Below, piece after piece: positions 24,627 through 25,219 of a stretch of 25,219 bases of DNA. How positions within the stretch are numbered: position 1 is the first letter of the stretch; each line of letters begins with the position of its first letter. The notes below the pieces were generated by a model. That model worked only from the letters and a program-made list of their open reading frames with translations. It did no database searches and had not been told where the DNA came from. Made by a program: the position numbers and the translations under genes. The DNA comes from Rhodococcus sp. IITR03 (GTDB lineage: Bacteria > Actinomycetota > Actinomycetes > Mycobacteriales > Mycobacteriaceae), in the NCBI GenBank assembly GCA_001017865.1, contig LATQ01000388.1:1-25219 (forward strand), given 5' to 3'.

Positions 24627-25219
24627 GTGGAGACACTCGACCATTGGATCGACGGGGCATCGACGGCACCGTCCGGCGGCGACTACCTCGACGTCACCGA
24701 TCCCGCGACCGGCCGTCCCGTCCGGCGTATCGCCCGGGGCAATGCCATCGACGTCGGTGCGGCCGTGCGCGCTGCTTCCGCAGCGGGCGCGCAGTGGCTG
24801 CGGATCCCCGCACTCGACCGCGGCCGGCTGCTCGTCGACCTTGCACGCGCGATCCGGGCCGACGCACCGAGGCTCGCCGCACTCGAGGTCAGCGAGACCG
24901 GGAAACCCGAGAAGGTCGCGCTGGCCGAGGTGGAGAACTCGGCGATCTACTTCGAGTTCTACGGCGGTCTCGTGGGCATGCCGGTGGGGGAGACCCTCGA
25001 CATCGCCCCCGACCAGCACGTCTACACGGTGCGGGAACCCTACGGGGTGATCGGCGTGGTCACTCCGTGGAATCTGCCGCTCAACCAGTCGGCGCGGGCG
25101 TGCGCGCCGGCGCTCGCGGCGGGCAACACCGTGTGCTCAAGCGTCCGAGAACACTTCGGCGTCGAGCGTGCGCCCTCGCGGAACTCGCGAGTGCGGTGGG
25201 CTTCCCACCCGGCGTCCTC
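24627..25219 (+). CDS. Aldehyde dehydrogenase, N-terminal part (cut by window edge)
   Basis: About 198 residues of an NAD(P)-dependent aldehyde dehydrogenase. The N-terminus reads ETLDHWIDGAS, followed by DVTDPATGRPVRRIARG, SETGKPEKVALAEV and the diagnostic YGVIGVVTPWNLPLNQSARACAPALAAGNTV, the PWN loop with the conserved oxyanion Asn. The catalytic Cys and Glu lie beyond the window. The GTG at 24627 has GGGAGGTGA upstream, overlapping the aldo/keto reductase stop. Two bases are missing near 25133 and 25143 (GTGTGCTCAAGCGTCC for GTGGTGCTCAAGCCGTCC). It should oxidise an aldehyde to the acid, opposite in direction to the LuxE/LuxC-like pair upstream. Confidence 0.88.
   Translation, partial: METLDHWIDGASTAPSGGDYLDVTDPATGRPVRRIARGNAIDVGAAVRAASAAGAQWLRIPALDRGRLLVDLARAIRADAPRLAALEVSETGKPEKVALAEVENSAIYFEFYGGLVGMPVGETLDIAPDQHVYTVREPYGVIGVVTPWNLPLNQSARACAPALAAGNTVCSSVREHFGVERAPSRNSRVRWASHPAS

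Noticed and set aside
22210..25050. A single 946-codon open frame that looks like a reductase-aldo/keto reductase-dehydrogenase fusion
   Set aside because: The joins coincide with missing bases near 23571 and 24372; repaired frames end and start separate genes with normal overlaps, and the last part is not in the aldehyde dehydrogenase frame.
1..25219. Mobile elements, CRISPR, tRNA or rRNA genes, attachment sites
   Set aside because: No transposase or integrase motif, no regular short repeats, and no cloverleaf or rRNA-like sequence was noticed on either strand.

Overview
The window looks like chromosomal DNA of a high-GC actinobacterium of the Rhodococcus/Mycobacteriales type. It has GTG and TTG starts, stop/start overlaps of the GTGA, ATGA and TGATG kind, several acyl-CoA dehydrogenases, a P450 with its own small ferredoxin, and TetR regulators. 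The genus is an inference from gene content. The window is almost entirely a catabolic (accessory-type) gene cluster; no tRNA, rRNA, insertion sequence or CRISPR array was seen.

Layout. (1) 1-3332, minus: amidohydrolase, SnoaL-like protein and two adjacent acyl-CoA dehydrogenase subunits, the last running off the left edge. (2) 3511-4988, minus: cytochrome P450 plus ferredoxin, ending at a strong terminator. (3) 5292-7422, minus: carboxymuconolactone-decarboxylase-like protein, Rieske oxygenase and a small unknown protein, ending at a second terminator. (4) 7718-13265, plus: small unknown protein, acyl-CoA dehydrogenase, short-chain dehydrogenase, class III CoA-transferase, enoyl-CoA hydratase/isomerase-like protein and thiolase, which together form a nearly complete beta-oxidation-style operon. 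(5) 13366-14474, plus: TetR regulator and an unrecognised protein, followed by two large hairpins. (6) 14631-18733, minus: acyl-CoA dehydrogenase of the ACAD10/11 type, APH-family kinase, enoyl-CoA hydratase and quinone oxidoreductase. (7) 18837-20142, plus: VOC protein and short-chain dehydrogenase. (8) 20128-20779, minus: second TetR. (9) 20912-25219, plus: LuxE/PaaK-like adenylating enzyme, LuxC-like acyl-CoA reductase, aldo/keto reductase and an aldehyde dehydrogenase cut by the right edge.

How the parts may work together (inference): the P450 and Rieske oxygenase oxidise a hydrophobic substrate. CoA-transferase, dehydrogenases, hydratases and thiolase shorten the resulting acyl-CoA. The kinase/ACAD pair suggests a phosphorylated hydroxyacyl-CoA step, and the LuxE/LuxC-like pair can interconvert acid and aldehyde. 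The substrate cannot be read from the sequence. A shared palindrome, GAGAAT-n3-ATTCTC-like, lies at three promoter regions (3364, 7444, 18754 and 18775), so several operons are probably co-regulated.

Data quality: at least thirty places show a reading-frame break that is repaired by restoring one base, nearly always in a C or G run. I treat these as consensus errors, not pseudogenes. Coordinates below span the repaired genes, and protein lengths are after repair.
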